Assembly: GCA_019420945.1 (NCBI GenBank)
Contig: JAHZGF010000030.1
Coordinates: 1-51,724, forward strand
Direction of reading: 5' to 3'
Origin: Clostridiales bacterium
GTDB lineage: Bacteria > Bacillota > Clostridia > Oscillospirales > Oscillospiraceae
Length of the DNA: 51,724 bases
The position numbers and the translations under genes are program-made. Of this stretch, positions 31,072 through 38,817 are shown one piece after another; within the stretch, counting starts at the first letter, position 1, and every line of letters begins with the position of its first letter. Under the pieces are notes generated by a model that saw only the letters and a program-made list of their open reading frames with translations, did not search any database and was not told where the DNA came from.

Positions 31072-31437
31072 ATGAAGAAAATCACCACCGCCGCCGCGCT
31101 TGCGCTGTCTGCCGCTATGCTGGCAGGCTCCACCCCGAAAGCCAACGCCGCCAACATCAACCGCACCCCCGGCACATTTGGCCGATATGTCGCCGGTGCT
31201 GCCGTCGAGCGGATTTTTCTCAGCGACGGCGATCTGGTTTACTGGATCACTGACGACGACGGCGAGCGCTGGATCATCTGCGCCGATGCCCTTGCAGAAA
31301 TCAGCCAGTGCGACGACATGCCCACCGTGGGCCAGCGCTGCACCCTCATCATGGACAGCAACGGAACACCGGACGATTTCGAAGATGACTACTTTGCCGA
31401 TGTCCTTTGGAGCTGCTGCCCCGATGAAGAGGACTGA
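31072..31437 (+). CDS. Secreted hypothetical protein
   Basis: 121 aa from ATG 31072 (GAAGGGAG upstream). Signal peptide: KK, a hydrophobic stretch (TTAAALALSAAMLAGS), then a probable cleavage at ANA-A about residue 26. The mature part is acidic, with YWITDDDGERWIICADALAE and four Cys residues. No known family. A secreted protein in the accessory cassette could act outside the lysogen, but nothing shows how. Confidence 0.65.
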   Translation: MKKITTAAALALSAAMLAGSTPKANAANINRTPGTFGRYVAGAAVERIFLSDGDLVYWITDDDGERWIICADALAEISQCDDMPTVGQRCTLIMDSNGTPDDFEDDYFADVLWSCCPDEED

Positions 31438-31455
31438 CAGAAAGGAGCGTACTAC

Positions 31456-31653
31456 ATGGAGTACAGAATCACGCCCTCCAGCCGCGGCGGTTTCACAGTT
31501 TCCGCCGGATGTGTCCACAGGGGCGGAGAGTCCAACCCGACCGGCTGCCCCGGTGTAACAATGCCCGCCTTCATCGTCTATGAAAGCTACCATTGCGACA
31601 CCCGCCGCGAAGCATCCGCAACCGTTGAGCGGATGAGGAAGAGACATCATTGA
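31456..31653 (+). CDS. Small hypothetical protein
   Basis: 65 aa behind AAAGGAG. It opens with MEYRITPSSRGGFTVSAG; a Cys-containing middle (GCVHRGGESNPTGCPG) and a helical end (REASATVERMRKRHH) follow. No domain is recognised. It follows the secreted protein by 18 bp with no two-hairpin element between them, so the two form one translational block. Confidence 0.6.
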   Translation: MEYRITPSSRGGFTVSAGCVHRGGESNPTGCPGVTMPAFIVYESYHCDTRREASATVERMRKRHH

Positions 31654-31656
31654 CCC

Positions 31657-31720
31657 GGATACCTCAGCAGGGCCGCACCGGACAAAGCGACCCCGCCCCA
31701 TCACCGGCACAACGCCGGGA
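31657..31720 (+). repeat. Two-hairpin intergenic element, copy 3
   Basis: GGATACCTCAGCAGGG start. Hairpin 1 is GGGCCGC/GCGACCC (one C-A mismatch) around ACCGGACAAA; hairpin 2 is CCGGC-ACAAC-GCCGG. The element starts 4 bp after the preceding stop codon. Confidence 0.78.
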
Positions 31721-31753
31721 ATTTTGAGAACTGAATACAGGAGGTTTTACACC

Positions 31754-32587
31754 ATGACCAACGAGCGAATTATCTTCAACGAGGTTTGCGCCCACTACGA
31801 CGCCCTCCAGCGTCACGATTTGGTGAGCCGCTTCTATACCGCCGAACAGGTGGAGCGCTACGCTGCCGGGCTGAAATTCGAGCCGGACGGCAACGGCAAC
31901 ACCCCCGACCCCGTAGAGGCCGCAGAGGCTTTCTTGTGCTCGAAGCTGTTCCACACTTGGGCAGAGTGGCACAAGGAAGGTTTGACCGTCAAGAAGGGCG
32001 AGAAAGCCGCGATCACCTGCGAGCTGTGGAAACTCAGCGACAAGAAAAAGCAGCCCAAGCCGGACGCCGACGAGCTGACCAAAGCCGCCGCCGAACAGGA
32101 TAAAGGCTACTACTACCTTGCAAAGGCTCATCTTTTCCACCGTGGGCAGGTCGAGAAGCCACAGCCCCGGCCCGCCGGACGATTTAAGAGTCTCGATGAC
32201 ATCCGGGCCTATAACAAAATGCTGGCCGACCAGCGCAAAGCCGCCAAGGCTGCCGCCGCCCAGCAGGACAAGCCCCAGACCGAAAAGGCAAAGCCCGCGC
32301 CGGCCCCGAAGCAGGAAACAGCCCCCAGCGCCGCCGATCTCAAAAAGGCAGAGTGCAAGGCGATGCACGAATTTATGGCCGTGTCCGCAGAAGACCGCCC
32401 CGCCCAAGCGAAAGCGCTGGCAAAGTGGCGCGAGGCCCGGCAGGCCGTCGCCGATGTAGAGAAAACACCGAAGAGCGCCGCTCCTGCCCCCGCACCGAAG
32501 CCCGAAGCAAAGCCCCAGCCCCAAGCAGCCCCCGCGCCCAGCGCAGACAGCGCCCCGGCATACTGTGAGCAGACTTCTTTCTGCTGA
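31754..32587 (+). CDS. ArdC-like N-terminal-domain protein with Pro/Ala-rich tail
   Basis: 277 aa from ATG 31754 (AGGAGGTTTTACACC). Residues about 55-140 resemble the ArdC-type ssDNA-binding domain (HTWAEWHKEGLTVKKGEKAA, then YYYLAKAHLFHRGQVE), found in antirestriction and conjugation proteins. From about 165 it is a low-complexity Ala/Pro/Lys linker (KPAPAPKQETAPSA) with a short helical insert. There is no metallopeptidase half. It may bind phage ssDNA or counter host restriction; this is inferred from the family. Confidence 0.55.
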   Translation: MTNERIIFNEVCAHYDALQRHDLVSRFYTAEQVERYAAGLKFEPDGNGNTPDPVEAAEAFLCSKLFHTWAEWHKEGLTVKKGEKAAITCELWKLSDKKKQPKPDADELTKAAAEQDKGYYYLAKAHLFHRGQVEKPQPRPAGRFKSLDDIRAYNKMLADQRKAAKAAAAQQDKPQTEKAKPAPAPKQETAPSAADLKKAECKAMHEFMAVSAEDRPAQAKALAKWREARQAVADVEKTPKSAAPAPAPKPEAKPQPQAAPAPSADSAPAYCEQTSFC

Positions 32588-32589
32588 AT

Positions 32590-32654
32590 GGGACACCCTA
32601 GCAGGGCCGCACCCAGAAAAGCGGCCCCGCCCCACCACCGGCACACCGCCGGGA
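32590..32654 (+). repeat. Two-hairpin intergenic element, copy 4
   Basis: GGGACACCCTAGCAGGG start. Hairpin 1 is a perfect GGGCCGC/GCGGCCC around ACCCAGAAAA; hairpin 2 is CCGGC-ACACC-GCCGG. It begins 2 bp past the stop codon of the ArdC-like gene. Confidence 0.78.
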
Positions 32655-32686
32655 CGATTTGAAAAAACAGAATAGGAGGCAATACT

Positions 32687-33271
32687 ATGAAACTTTCTAC
32701 CAACTTCACCCTTTTCGGCCTCAACGTCAAGGCGATCCAATCCTACCTCAAGGAGCAGGCCAAGGACCGTCGCGGCGTCCGCGTTACCCGCCGGGGCGAT
32801 CTGGTCTACATCATCACGGCATACACCGCGTTTAAGCTGCCCGCCGTCCTGTACCCCGATGTGATCCAGCCCGTGACACTTCGCGAATGCCCCGCCGATG
32901 GCGTGACCATCATTTCTGCCCAGTACGGTTTTGAGGTGGAAGAGAACGCGCCGGATCTGGTGGACATCTTCAAGAACCACGCCCCCAATGAAAAGCCCGT
33001 GGAGCGCACCCCGTTTTTGCAGGACATCCCCACCGGCAAGAAGAAAAGCGGCCTTGCAAGGCTTTTCCACATTGGGACAACGCCCATCTTGATAAATACC
33101 GACTATGACAGCATGGTGAACCCGGTGCAATTCACCTACCACGGCACGACGCGCGGCTATTCTCCGGTCTACGCCATCAGCGCCAGTGACCCGACGATCT
33201 CCGTTATCATGCTCCCCATCAAGCCCACCGCAGAGGTGGAAGCGCTCTGCAAAAAGATGTTTTCCGAATGA
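32687..33271 (+). CDS. Hypothetical protein of the accessory cassette
   Basis: 194 aa behind TAGGAGG. Mixed alpha/beta. The N-terminal half holds LNVKAIQSYLKEQAKDRRGV then a strand pair (DLVYIITAYTAFKLPAVL); the C-terminal half has QFTYHGTTRGYSPVYAISAS and ends in a helix (VEALCKKMFSE). No signal peptide or membrane segment, and no family I can name. The gap after it (33272-33382) has GC-rich hairpins but no clear copy of the two-hairpin element. Confidence 0.65.
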   Translation: MKLSTNFTLFGLNVKAIQSYLKEQAKDRRGVRVTRRGDLVYIITAYTAFKLPAVLYPDVIQPVTLRECPADGVTIISAQYGFEVEENAPDLVDIFKNHAPNEKPVERTPFLQDIPTGKKKSGLARLFHIGTTPILINTDYDSMVNPVQFTYHGTTRGYSPVYAISASDPTISVIMLPIKPTAEVEALCKKMFSE

Positions 33272-33382
33272 CCCGCAAGGCCGACGGCATCCCGCCGCCG
33301 CTGGTGCAAGCCCAGCCGCCCCGCCGGGGCGGGCGCTCATGGGTCCATACCCAGACACAACAGAATAACAGGAGGTTTTACC

Positions 33383-33883
33383 ATGTCTTGCATTCAGCTT
33401 TCCGAAAAACACATTGCCGCCGTCGCTCACGGTCTGGCTTTTATCCTCAACGGGGCCGGCGGTATGTGCCGCCTTGCCGCATCCTACGAGCTTCCGGAAC
33501 TGTACGACGCTCTGAGCGCCTGCCGGTATCCGCATGACTTTCTCTTTGATAACCGCAAAATCTACGCCGTTCTCTACAAGCTGAACGAGGCCGCATACAC
33601 TGGCCGCTACCACGTGGAGGCAGCCGACGCCGAAGATTTTCCCATCATGCCGACCGTCTTCCCCCACCTGCTCCATCTTCTCGACTGGAACGAGGGACGC
33701 TATACCATCGACCGCGATTTCTACGCCTTCGCAAAGCTGCTGGACAGTTTCATCTACCAGTGCAACGAGGACGCCACCCGGAACAATCCCGTTCTAAAGG
33801 CTCTTTCCGGCACTTCCCGCGCACTGTATGCATTCATCGCCCAGAACTCCGTCGAATATAACGACGCCGAATGGATCATCTGA
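33383..33883 (+). CDS. Hypothetical protein of the accessory cassette
   Basis: 166 aa behind AGGAGGTTTTACC. Mostly helical with many aromatic residues (LSEKHIAAVAHGLAFILNGA, DFYAFAKLLDSFIYQCNED). It ends in an acidic VEYNDAEWII. No recognised domain. Members of this kind are seen alongside ArdC-like genes on gut mobile elements (from memory), but the role is unknown. Confidence 0.65.
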   Translation: MSCIQLSEKHIAAVAHGLAFILNGAGGMCRLAASYELPELYDALSACRYPHDFLFDNRKIYAVLYKLNEAAYTGRYHVEAADAEDFPIMPTVFPHLLHLLDWNEGRYTIDRDFYAFAKLLDSFIYQCNEDATRNNPVLKALSGTSRALYAFIAQNSVEYNDAEWII

Positions 33884-33891
33884 CCCGCCCC

Positions 33892-33958
33892 GGATACCTC
33901 AGCAGGGCCGCACCGGACACAAAGCGACCCAGCCCCACACCCGGCACACTGCCGGGAT
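33892..33958 (+). repeat. Two-hairpin intergenic element, copy 5
   Basis: GGATACCTCAGCAGGG start, as in copy 3. Hairpin 1 is GGGCCGC/GCGACCC (one mismatch) around ACCGGACACAAA; hairpin 2 is CCCGGCA-CAC-TGCCGGG. Like copy 3 it is followed by a TTTGAAAACTGAATA-type leader. Confidence 0.78.
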
Positions 33959-33989
33959 AATTTGAAAACTGAATATGGAGGCTTTTATC

Positions 33990-34901
33990 ATGGCTATCAT
34001 CAATGAATCTGCTGCCCGCATGGCAAAAGAACTTTCTTCTTTCTCTGACTATGTGGAGGGAAGCGCCACCGCCAGTTACAACGCCCAGTGCGCCAAGGCT
34101 GCCGCGATCCTTGAGCAGGTCAAGCCCAAGTGCGCCACCGCAGACCAGCGAGAGCGGGCCGAATGGCTCTACAACCGCTATTGCGCCGTTCTGGCTGAGG
34201 CTATCAACCGTAAAAACGAAATCGGCACCCGCTGCCCGTCCGTGCTCATCTGCGGCCCTGCAAACTTCCCCGTTCGCAAGAAAGAGAAGCAAGTAGCCGC
34301 ATGGGACGCCAACGACAAGAATTTCCGTAAAGCAGAGCACTATTTGCAGATGCTCAAGCGGGCGCACACGTTCGCGGTCAAATCCGATGACCCCGAAGTT
34401 TTGGATTTTCTCCACGCCAAGCTCGACCAGCTCCAAGCCGCCCATCAGACCATGAAAGACGCGAATGCCTACTACCGCAAGCACAAAACGCTTGACGGCT
34501 GCCCCGGCGTTACCGCCAAAGAGCGGGACTGGCTTGAAAACGGTCACGCTTTCGCCAGCGGCTCCCCGCTTTCGGTCTATGGCTGTCCATACCCGACCTA
34601 TGCTCTGCAAAACAGCAACGCGACCATCAAACGCACCGCTGAACGGATCAAGAAGCTGGAAGCGGTCAAGGCTACCCAGCCCGTCGAGGATGACCGCGAC
34701 GGCTACACCTACCGGGAGAACGTCGAAGCAATGCGTGTCCAGCTTGTTTTCGATGGCAAGCCCGACGATGAGACTCGAACTCTTTTGAAGCGCAATGGTT
34801 TCAAATGGGCGCCGTCGCAGGGCGCTTGGCAGCGCCAGTTGAACGACGCTGGCAAGTACGCCGCCCACCGCGTCATGGAAGTTCTGGACGGCCAGCAGTA
34901 A
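33990..34901 (+). CDS. Hypothetical mobile-element protein with GFKWAP-type C-terminus
   Basis: 303 aa from ATG 33990; the earlier in-frame ATG at 33975 overlaps the GGAGG ribosome site. The N-terminal 190 residues are helical and basic (QRERAEWLYNRYCAVLAEAI, RKAEHYLQMLKRAHTFAV). The last 60 residues hold FDGKPDDETRTLLKRNGFKW then APSQGAWQRQLNDAGKYAA, a DNA/RNA-binding-like pattern common on Firmicute and Bacteroides mobile elements. The function is not known to me. Confidence 0.65.
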   Translation: MAIINESAARMAKELSSFSDYVEGSATASYNAQCAKAAAILEQVKPKCATADQRERAEWLYNRYCAVLAEAINRKNEIGTRCPSVLICGPANFPVRKKEKQVAAWDANDKNFRKAEHYLQMLKRAHTFAVKSDDPEVLDFLHAKLDQLQAAHQTMKDANAYYRKHKTLDGCPGVTAKERDWLENGHAFASGSPLSVYGCPYPTYALQNSNATIKRTAERIKKLEAVKATQPVEDDRDGYTYRENVEAMRVQLVFDGKPDDETRTLLKRNGFKWAPSQGAWQRQLNDAGKYAAHRVMEVLDGQQ

Positions 34902-34903
34902 AC

Positions 34904-34975
34904 GGATACTCTGACGGGGCTGCACCGTAAAGCAGCCCCATCCCAGCCCGCAAGGGTACACCCGCCGCCGGCTCC
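34904..34975 (+). repeat. Two-hairpin intergenic element, copy 6 (divergent)
   Basis: GGATACTCTGACGGGG start. Hairpin 1 is GGGGCTGC/GCAGCCCC around ACCGTAAA, an 8-bp stem with compensated pairs relative to copies 1, 3 and 4. The second hairpin is degenerate. Confidence 0.65.
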
Positions 34976-35058
34976 GGTATATATACCCAGACCGGCCTAC
35001 CCAAAAACTCGAATCCCTACCGGGACGAGCGATAATACATAACATGGAGGTATCCCAC

Positions 35059-35328
35059 ATGAAACTCAAAGAGACCCGCATTCTTGACGCTGAGGGCGCA
35101 CGTTATGCCTGCATCGCCAACCACTACTGCACCCGCTGCGACTGTGAAGAATATGACCGCATCCTGACCGATGCAGACTCCTCCAGCCGCAAGCCGGGCG
35201 GCATCACGGTCGATGATCTGGCCCGTATCGCGGAGGCCATCAAGGCCGTCAGCGAAACGGACGATGATGTTCCCGCCATTGCCTTTGCGCTGTCCCGGCG
35301 CACCACTTCCCACTTTGAGCAGGTGTAA
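35059..35328 (+). CDS. Small hypothetical protein with Cys motif
   Basis: 89 aa from ATG 35059; the ATG at 35044 overlaps the GGAGG site that serves 35059. It has a CTRCDCEEYDR motif after CIANHYC, possibly a small metal site, then a helix with DDLARIAEAIKAVSETDDD. No family is recognised. It ends before a probable promoter/operator region. Confidence 0.6.
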   Translation: MKLKETRILDAEGARYACIANHYCTRCDCEEYDRILTDADSSSRKPGGITVDDLARIAEAIKAVSETDDDVPAIAFALSRRTTSHFEQV

Positions 35329-35380
35329 ACCCTTGCCCTAGTAGCCCGCCGGGACATCTTGTGTTATACTGTTCTTGACT

Positions 35381-35427
35381 CAAATATGCGTTTTTCGGTG
35401 ATTATGCTCCCAAAATGCGCATATTTG
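35381..35427. promoter_or_regulatory. Perfect 10-bp inverted repeat before the 35468 gene
   Basis: CAAATATGCG (35381-35390) and CGCATATTTG (35418-35427) are perfect inverted copies 27 bp apart. A TGTTATACT -10-like box lies at 35362-35370 and TTGACT at 35375-35380. This looks like a regulator binding site controlling the last cassette gene. Confidence 0.6.
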
Positions 35428-35467
35428 TATCAAATTCCGGTTAAATGTTCAAAATCGAGGTGTTTTT

Positions 35468-35842
35468 GTGAGTGAACCCGAATTTTTTGCTCCTTGGCGC
35501 ATCGTTGGCGCATTTGGCGACGGGGCGCGGCTGACGTTCGATGGTCTGACCGAACAGCAGGCCATTGATGCAATGGACGCTGCCCAAACCCAGCACGGCG
35601 ACATTGTATGGTGGGATTGCGTGACCGATGTGAACTATGAAGATGGGCAATACTACAAAACGCTGCCGCAGCCGCCAGTTGTAACCGTTGTTGACTATGA
35701 CGGTTACGCCGGCCCGCTGGATGAGCAGGGCTTTCCCGTCGGCCTGCTTGACCGCATCGCCAAAAAAGGCGCACCAACGGACCCAGACAATCCCAGAATC
35801 ATCATCAAGCGCAATGCTCCCAAGGACGAAAACAACGCATAA
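35468..35842 (+). CDS. Hypothetical protein, GTG start
   Basis: 124 aa from GTG 35468 (GAGGTG upstream). Acidic, beta-rich middle (IVWWDCVTDVNYEDGQYYKT, PPVVTVVDYDGYAG) and a C-terminal RIIIKRNAPKDE. No known domain. It is the last gene of the plus-strand cassette. Separate regulation is likely because an inverted repeat and a promoter-like region lie in front and a terminator directly follows. Confidence 0.62.
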   Translation: MSEPEFFAPWRIVGAFGDGARLTFDGLTEQQAIDAMDAAQTQHGDIVWWDCVTDVNYEDGQYYKTLPQPPVVTVVDYDGYAGPLDEQGFPVGLLDRIAKKGAPTDPDNPRIIIKRNAPKDENNA

Positions 35843-35847
35843 AGAAC

Positions 35848-35884
35848 AATACCCGGCAGGCCGCACAGCCCGTCGGGTATTTCT
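35848..35884 (+). terminator. Terminator of the plus-strand cassette
   Basis: AATACCCG/CGGGTATT stem (35848-35882) with inner pairs, followed by TTCTTTGCTCATTTTT. It lies 6 bp past the last stop codon of the cassette. Confidence 0.78.
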
Positions 35885-36079
35885 TTGCTCATTTTTCATC
35901 ATTCCGGGGATTCGAGTTGTTTTCCCACGGCGCTTTCAGACTTTGCGGAAATTCTGCACATACGCACAAAGCCGCTTGGCCTAATTTGTCTCTATATCAT
36001 AGAGTCTGCCGCGTTCCTTCTGAACAGCTCCACACGTTTTGCCTATCCCCTACCGGGGCGGGCGGTTTTCCCGCTCACT

Positions 36080-36562
36080 CTATTTACGCGCGTTATATGC
36101 GCGGGCGCGAATCTCGTCGGCCTGCATCATGCTGTCAAGCCCCTCCGCAAACCGCAAAACGGCCTCCGCCTTTTTCCGCTTCGTATGGGATACACTGTAT
36201 CCGATTTTTTGGGCTGTTTCCTCAAAACTGTGGCCACAAAGGCATACCTCGTTGAGAACTTCGGTGTACACAGCCTTTAATGCCCAGATTTGCTCTTTGA
36301 TTCGGGCAAGGTCTCCACGCAAGACGACCTCCTGTACATCCAGCATTCGCAGCCGGTCAAGATAGCCCAGCGCGTCCGCCCGTTCAGCAATGTCCGCCGT
36401 GGTATCGCTATGGCCGCTGCCGTGGGGCATCCCGCCGTATTCGATGCCATGCAGGCAGCTCAACTCGCCCTCGATCTCCGCTCTCTCCGCCGCAATGGTG
36501 CGCAGCTTGGCCGGAATATCTGCCGCATACTCCAAAATCGTTCTTGCCTCATCAACCCGCAT
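36080..36562 (-). CDS. Sigma-like HTH late activator (ArpU/RinA-type)
   Basis: 160 aa. The C-terminal HTH (about 115-150) reads HSFEETAQKIGYSVSHTKRK KAEAVLRFAEG, like sigma-70 region 4 and the ArpU/RinA phage regulators that turn on late genes. The N-terminal part is helical with a His/Gly-rich bend (GGMPHGSGHSDTTADIAERA) and a coiled coil. It is at the downstream end of the early minus-strand operon, the usual place for late activators. Its target would be the late promoter near 28100 (inference). Confidence 0.75.
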   Translation of the reverse strand: MRVDEARTILEYAADIPAKLRTIAAERAEIEGELSCLHGIEYGGMPHGSGHSDTTADIAERADALGYLDRLRMLDVQEVVLRGDLARIKEQIWALKAVYTEVLNEVCLCGHSFEETAQKIGYSVSHTKRKKAEAVLRFAEGLDSMMQADEIRARAYNARK

Positions 36563-36589
36563 CTTCTGCGCCCTCCTGCGACTATCTTT

Positions 36590-36724
36590 TTACTGTTTTT
36601 TTGTGGAAGCAGCCTTTTTGGCCTCAAGTGCTGCCTTTCGGCGGGCCGCCTGCTTCTGCTTCACCTGCAAGCCCAGAGATTTCTTGAAATACTCCGGGAA
36701 GGGCTTTTTTCTTCCTCCGCTCAT
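36590..36724 (-). CDS. Small basic protein
   Basis: 44 aa from ATG 36724 (AGAGGAAG upstream). Very basic and Ala/Lys-rich (MSGGRKKPFPEYFKKSLGLQ, then KQKQAARRKAALEAKKAAST). It could bind nucleic acid. It lies between the nuclease-like gene and the HTH activator. No family is recognised. Confidence 0.6.
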   Translation of the reverse strand: MSGGRKKPFPEYFKKSLGLQVKQKQAARRKAALEAKKAASTKKQ

Positions 36725-36729
36725 ATTCT

Positions 36730-37251
36730 TCACTTCCTCTTCATTCCTCTTGCCAGCTTTTTCCATTCGTTGATTTCACTTTTGGTGTCTGGTGTGATAA
36801 TTTCCGTAAATTTCCACCCTTTCGGCCCTGCAATGAGATCGATGAACAGACGGCGGCGGTAGATATAATCCCGCTGCTGCCGCCGGGTGAATTTTGACTT
36901 GATCTCGACCACCTCCACCGTGCCGTCGGCATATTTCAGCACATAGTCTGCCGTATACCGGGCGGCAGGCAGCTTGACATTGCCATATTCCTTTGCAGGC
37001 AGCAGAGGAAAGGCAACGTGCGGCGTTGCCTTGAGAATCTTCCCGGACTGAATGCCCGGAACGATGACGCCCATGTAATACTCATACTCGCCACGGCTCT
37101 CGAATGCCTTTTCCAACTTGCCCGCGGCCCGCGCGGCGGCAGACATCGCCTGCGGAGAGGTACACTTTCCCCGGCTTCTCGCTGCGATCTGTGCTTCTGC
37201 CTGCGCCCGGTAGCGCGGCGGCAGGTCTTCCAGCTCCATTCTGGCGCTCAT
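36730..37251 (-). CDS. DUF1064 phage nuclease-like protein
   Basis: 173 aa from ATG 37251 (AAAGGGG upstream). The PD-(D/E)XK-type core is visible: YEYYMGVIVPGIQSGKIL, ARYTADYVLKYADGTVEVVE IKSKFTRRQQRDYIYRRRL, with Asp, Glu and Lys as candidate catalytic residues. DUF1064 proteins are restriction-endonuclease-fold proteins of phage early regions, thought to act in DNA processing (family knowledge). It directly follows the Rep-like gene with a 2-bp gap. Confidence 0.82.
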   Translation of the reverse strand: MSARMELEDLPPRYRAQAEAQIAARSRGKCTSPQAMSAAARAAGKLEKAFESRGEYEYYMGVIVPGIQSGKILKATPHVAFPLLPAKEYGNVKLPAARYTADYVLKYADGTVEVVEIKSKFTRRQQRDYIYRRRLFIDLIAGPKGWKFTEIITPDTKSEINEWKKLARGMKRK

Positions 37252-37253
37252 TG

Positions 37254-38138
37254 TTACCCCTTTCTGCTCAGAATCACATAGCACTGTGGCTCTGTGACTT
37301 CCCAGCCATCTTCTCGCTGTTGTTCAGACTGGTGCAGCTCTTCCGGGTCATAGACCACGCATTTTTCCAGCGTCCAGCCCGGGAAGCGTGTTCCCCACCA
37401 GTAGGCGTCATTCTGCATATCGCCGCAAGCTGTGTGCAACTGCTTCCGACTCCACTTGGTGTCATTCGGCGGCTGCTCCACGGGCAGCTTCAAATTTTTG
37501 CTTTCCACGCAGATACGCTCTTTGTGGCCGTAGATGTAGCCCACTGTGCCGTGCTTGCCCTGTGTGGTTCCGTCATTGCCCAGCAGCTTCTTCATGTCAA
37601 TGCGGTCCGCATTCATCGTCCCCAGTGGCTCGTACTCATTCGTGCCAGGAATGCGTCGCCGCCAGAGGTCTTCCAGCATCTCGCGGAACTCACGGCGTTC
37701 GCTCTGTCTCATGCCCATGCATTCCACGAACCCATGCATATGTAACCGGCCAGCTTCGCCCTTACGGACTGCCCACAGCATCACGCGGATTTTGTCCCGG
37801 CTCACGCCAAAGCGCTTACACGTCGCCGCGATCACCCGGCGCTTGTAGTTCACGACTTCCCGCTTGCAGGCCAGAATGTCGTCTGGCAGAAATGCTTCTT
37901 CGAAGGTTCCCGTGAGGAAAAATCCGTACTTGTCGAAATTTGCGATGGCTTTCCTCTGTTTTTGGCGTAGCGAAGACATCTTATTTCTGGACTTCTGGTC
38001 TGTGCTGGACTCCTTCTGTTTCTTTCCTCTTGCTTTGTGCTCCTGCGGGGTGATGGCGTAGAGACCCACAGCCATATAACTATCACCACAGAGGATTTTC
38101 TTTTCTCTGATATAGTTTCTGCGCATTCCCTTCACCAT
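37254..38138 (-). CDS. HUH rolling-circle replication initiator
   Basis: 294 aa. It has the replication-initiator signature: a hydrophobic strand (KYGFFLTGTFEEAF, about 70-83), the HUH motif RLHMHGFVE (His133, His135) and a downstream tyrosine motif (TVGYIYGHKE, Tyr201/203). The enzyme nicks one strand at the replication origin and remains bound to the 5' end through the Tyr. It is much shorter than P2 gpA, more like plasmid or filamentous-phage Rep proteins. This predicts rolling-circle replication for this myovirus. ATG 38126 is an alternative start. Confidence 0.82.
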   Translation of the reverse strand: MVKGMRRNYIREKKILCGDSYMAVGLYAITPQEHKARGKKQKESSTDQKSRNKMSSLRQKQRKAIANFDKYGFFLTGTFEEAFLPDDILACKREVVNYKRRVIAATCKRFGVSRDKIRVMLWAVRKGEAGRLHMHGFVECMGMRQSERREFREMLEDLWRRRIPGTNEYEPLGTMNADRIDMKKLLGNDGTTQGKHGTVGYIYGHKERICVESKNLKLPVEQPPNDTKWSRKQLHTACGDMQNDAYWWGTRFPGWTLEKCVVYDPEELHQSEQQREDGWEVTEPQCYVILSRKG

Positions 38139-38263
38139 CCTGCTCCGGTCAACTTCCTGTGTTATTTTCTTTTCTGTGAGCCATTACAGTCACAGAATTA
38201 ACGGGTATACAAGCCCCCTAAGAGAGGACTTTCACCTCATCATGTTCTTGGGGCGCTTTGTCA

Positions 38264-38473
38264 TCACTGTAAAACAAAGCTGTTAAGATACGGCAGCACT
38301 TCACCGCCGCAGGCGGATGCGAACAGCTTAAAGTCCTGCTTGAACACATGGTAGTAAAGCGCATTGCTCGCTTTCTTCGAGCCAGTGTCGCGCTGCTCTT
38401 TAACCATCCTGTTTACTTGGTTGCGGGACAGCCCCATCGCCATCAGCAGTTTTTTGAGGCGCTTAGTTGTCAC
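38264..38473 (-). CDS. Small hypothetical early protein, GTG start
   Basis: 69 aa from GTG 38473 (AAAGGAG upstream), overlapping the previous stop by 11 bp. The N-terminal half is basic with an HTH-like pattern (TTKRLKKLLMAMGLSRNQVN RMVKEQR); the rest is hydrophobic/aromatic. This could be a small DNA-binding protein. It precedes the Rep gene; the 125 bp between them hold no further gene. Confidence 0.6.
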   Translation of the reverse strand: MTTKRLKKLLMAMGLSRNQVNRMVKEQRDTGSKKASNALYYHVFKQDFKLFASACGGEVLPYLNSFVLQ

Positions 38474-38612
38474 ACTCGCTTCTCCTTTCGTAAAATTCGC
38501 AGCTATCCTCCGGGTCTGTATCCTCCGTGCCTTTCGGCGACAGGTAGTTGTAGCAGAACCAGCTTTTTGCATCGTGCCAGTAGCAGGTACAGCAGGCGTT
38601 TTCAGGTTCCAT
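38463..38612 (-). CDS. Small Cys-rich early protein
   Basis: 49 aa from ATG 38612 (GAAGGAGG upstream). Six Cys residues (ENACCTCYWHDAKSWFCYNY ... SCEFYERRSECDN) suggest a small zinc-binding fold. It overlaps both neighbours by about 11 bp. Function unknown. Confidence 0.62.
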   Translation of the reverse strand: MEPENACCTCYWHDAKSWFCYNYLSPKGTEDTDPEDSCEFYERRSECDN

Positions 38613-38817
38613 GTCGGCCTCCTTCACAGAAGCGCTCCATTGTTTCCCGGTACACTTTGTAGCATTCCGGGCATAAATCCCCGACGCCAAAGAAGTTTCT
38701 CGCCTCAATCGCCCAGCCATCCAATGCCTTTTGGTCAAACAGGCCGTCATCGAACCGTTCTGCAAACATCTGTTTCCTGCATCGATTACAGATGAACATT
38801 GCGCCGTTTCGTCTCAT
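38602..38817 (-). CDS. Small zinc-ribbon protein
   Basis: 71 aa from ATG 38817 (AGGAGGCC upstream). Two Cys pairs (FICNRCRKQMF and DLCPECYKVYRE) make a zinc ribbon. It resembles the protein at 39854-40081 in layout, so the two may be distant paralogues. It overlaps neighbours at both ends. Function unknown. Confidence 0.68.
   Translation of the reverse strand: MRRNGAMFICNRCRKQMFAERFDDGLFDQKALDGWAIEARNFFGVGDLCPECYKVYRETMERFCEGGRHGT

Noticed and set aside
31664..33676. 670-codon minus-strand open frame across the accessory cassette
   Set aside because: It is antisense to several genes that each have AGGAGG sites and plausible proteins. Its own product has no recognisable domain and crosses four intergenic gaps.
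30694..34975. CRISPR array
   Set aside because: The repeats are structured, variable in sequence and separated by whole genes. No regular short spacers and no cas genes are seen.
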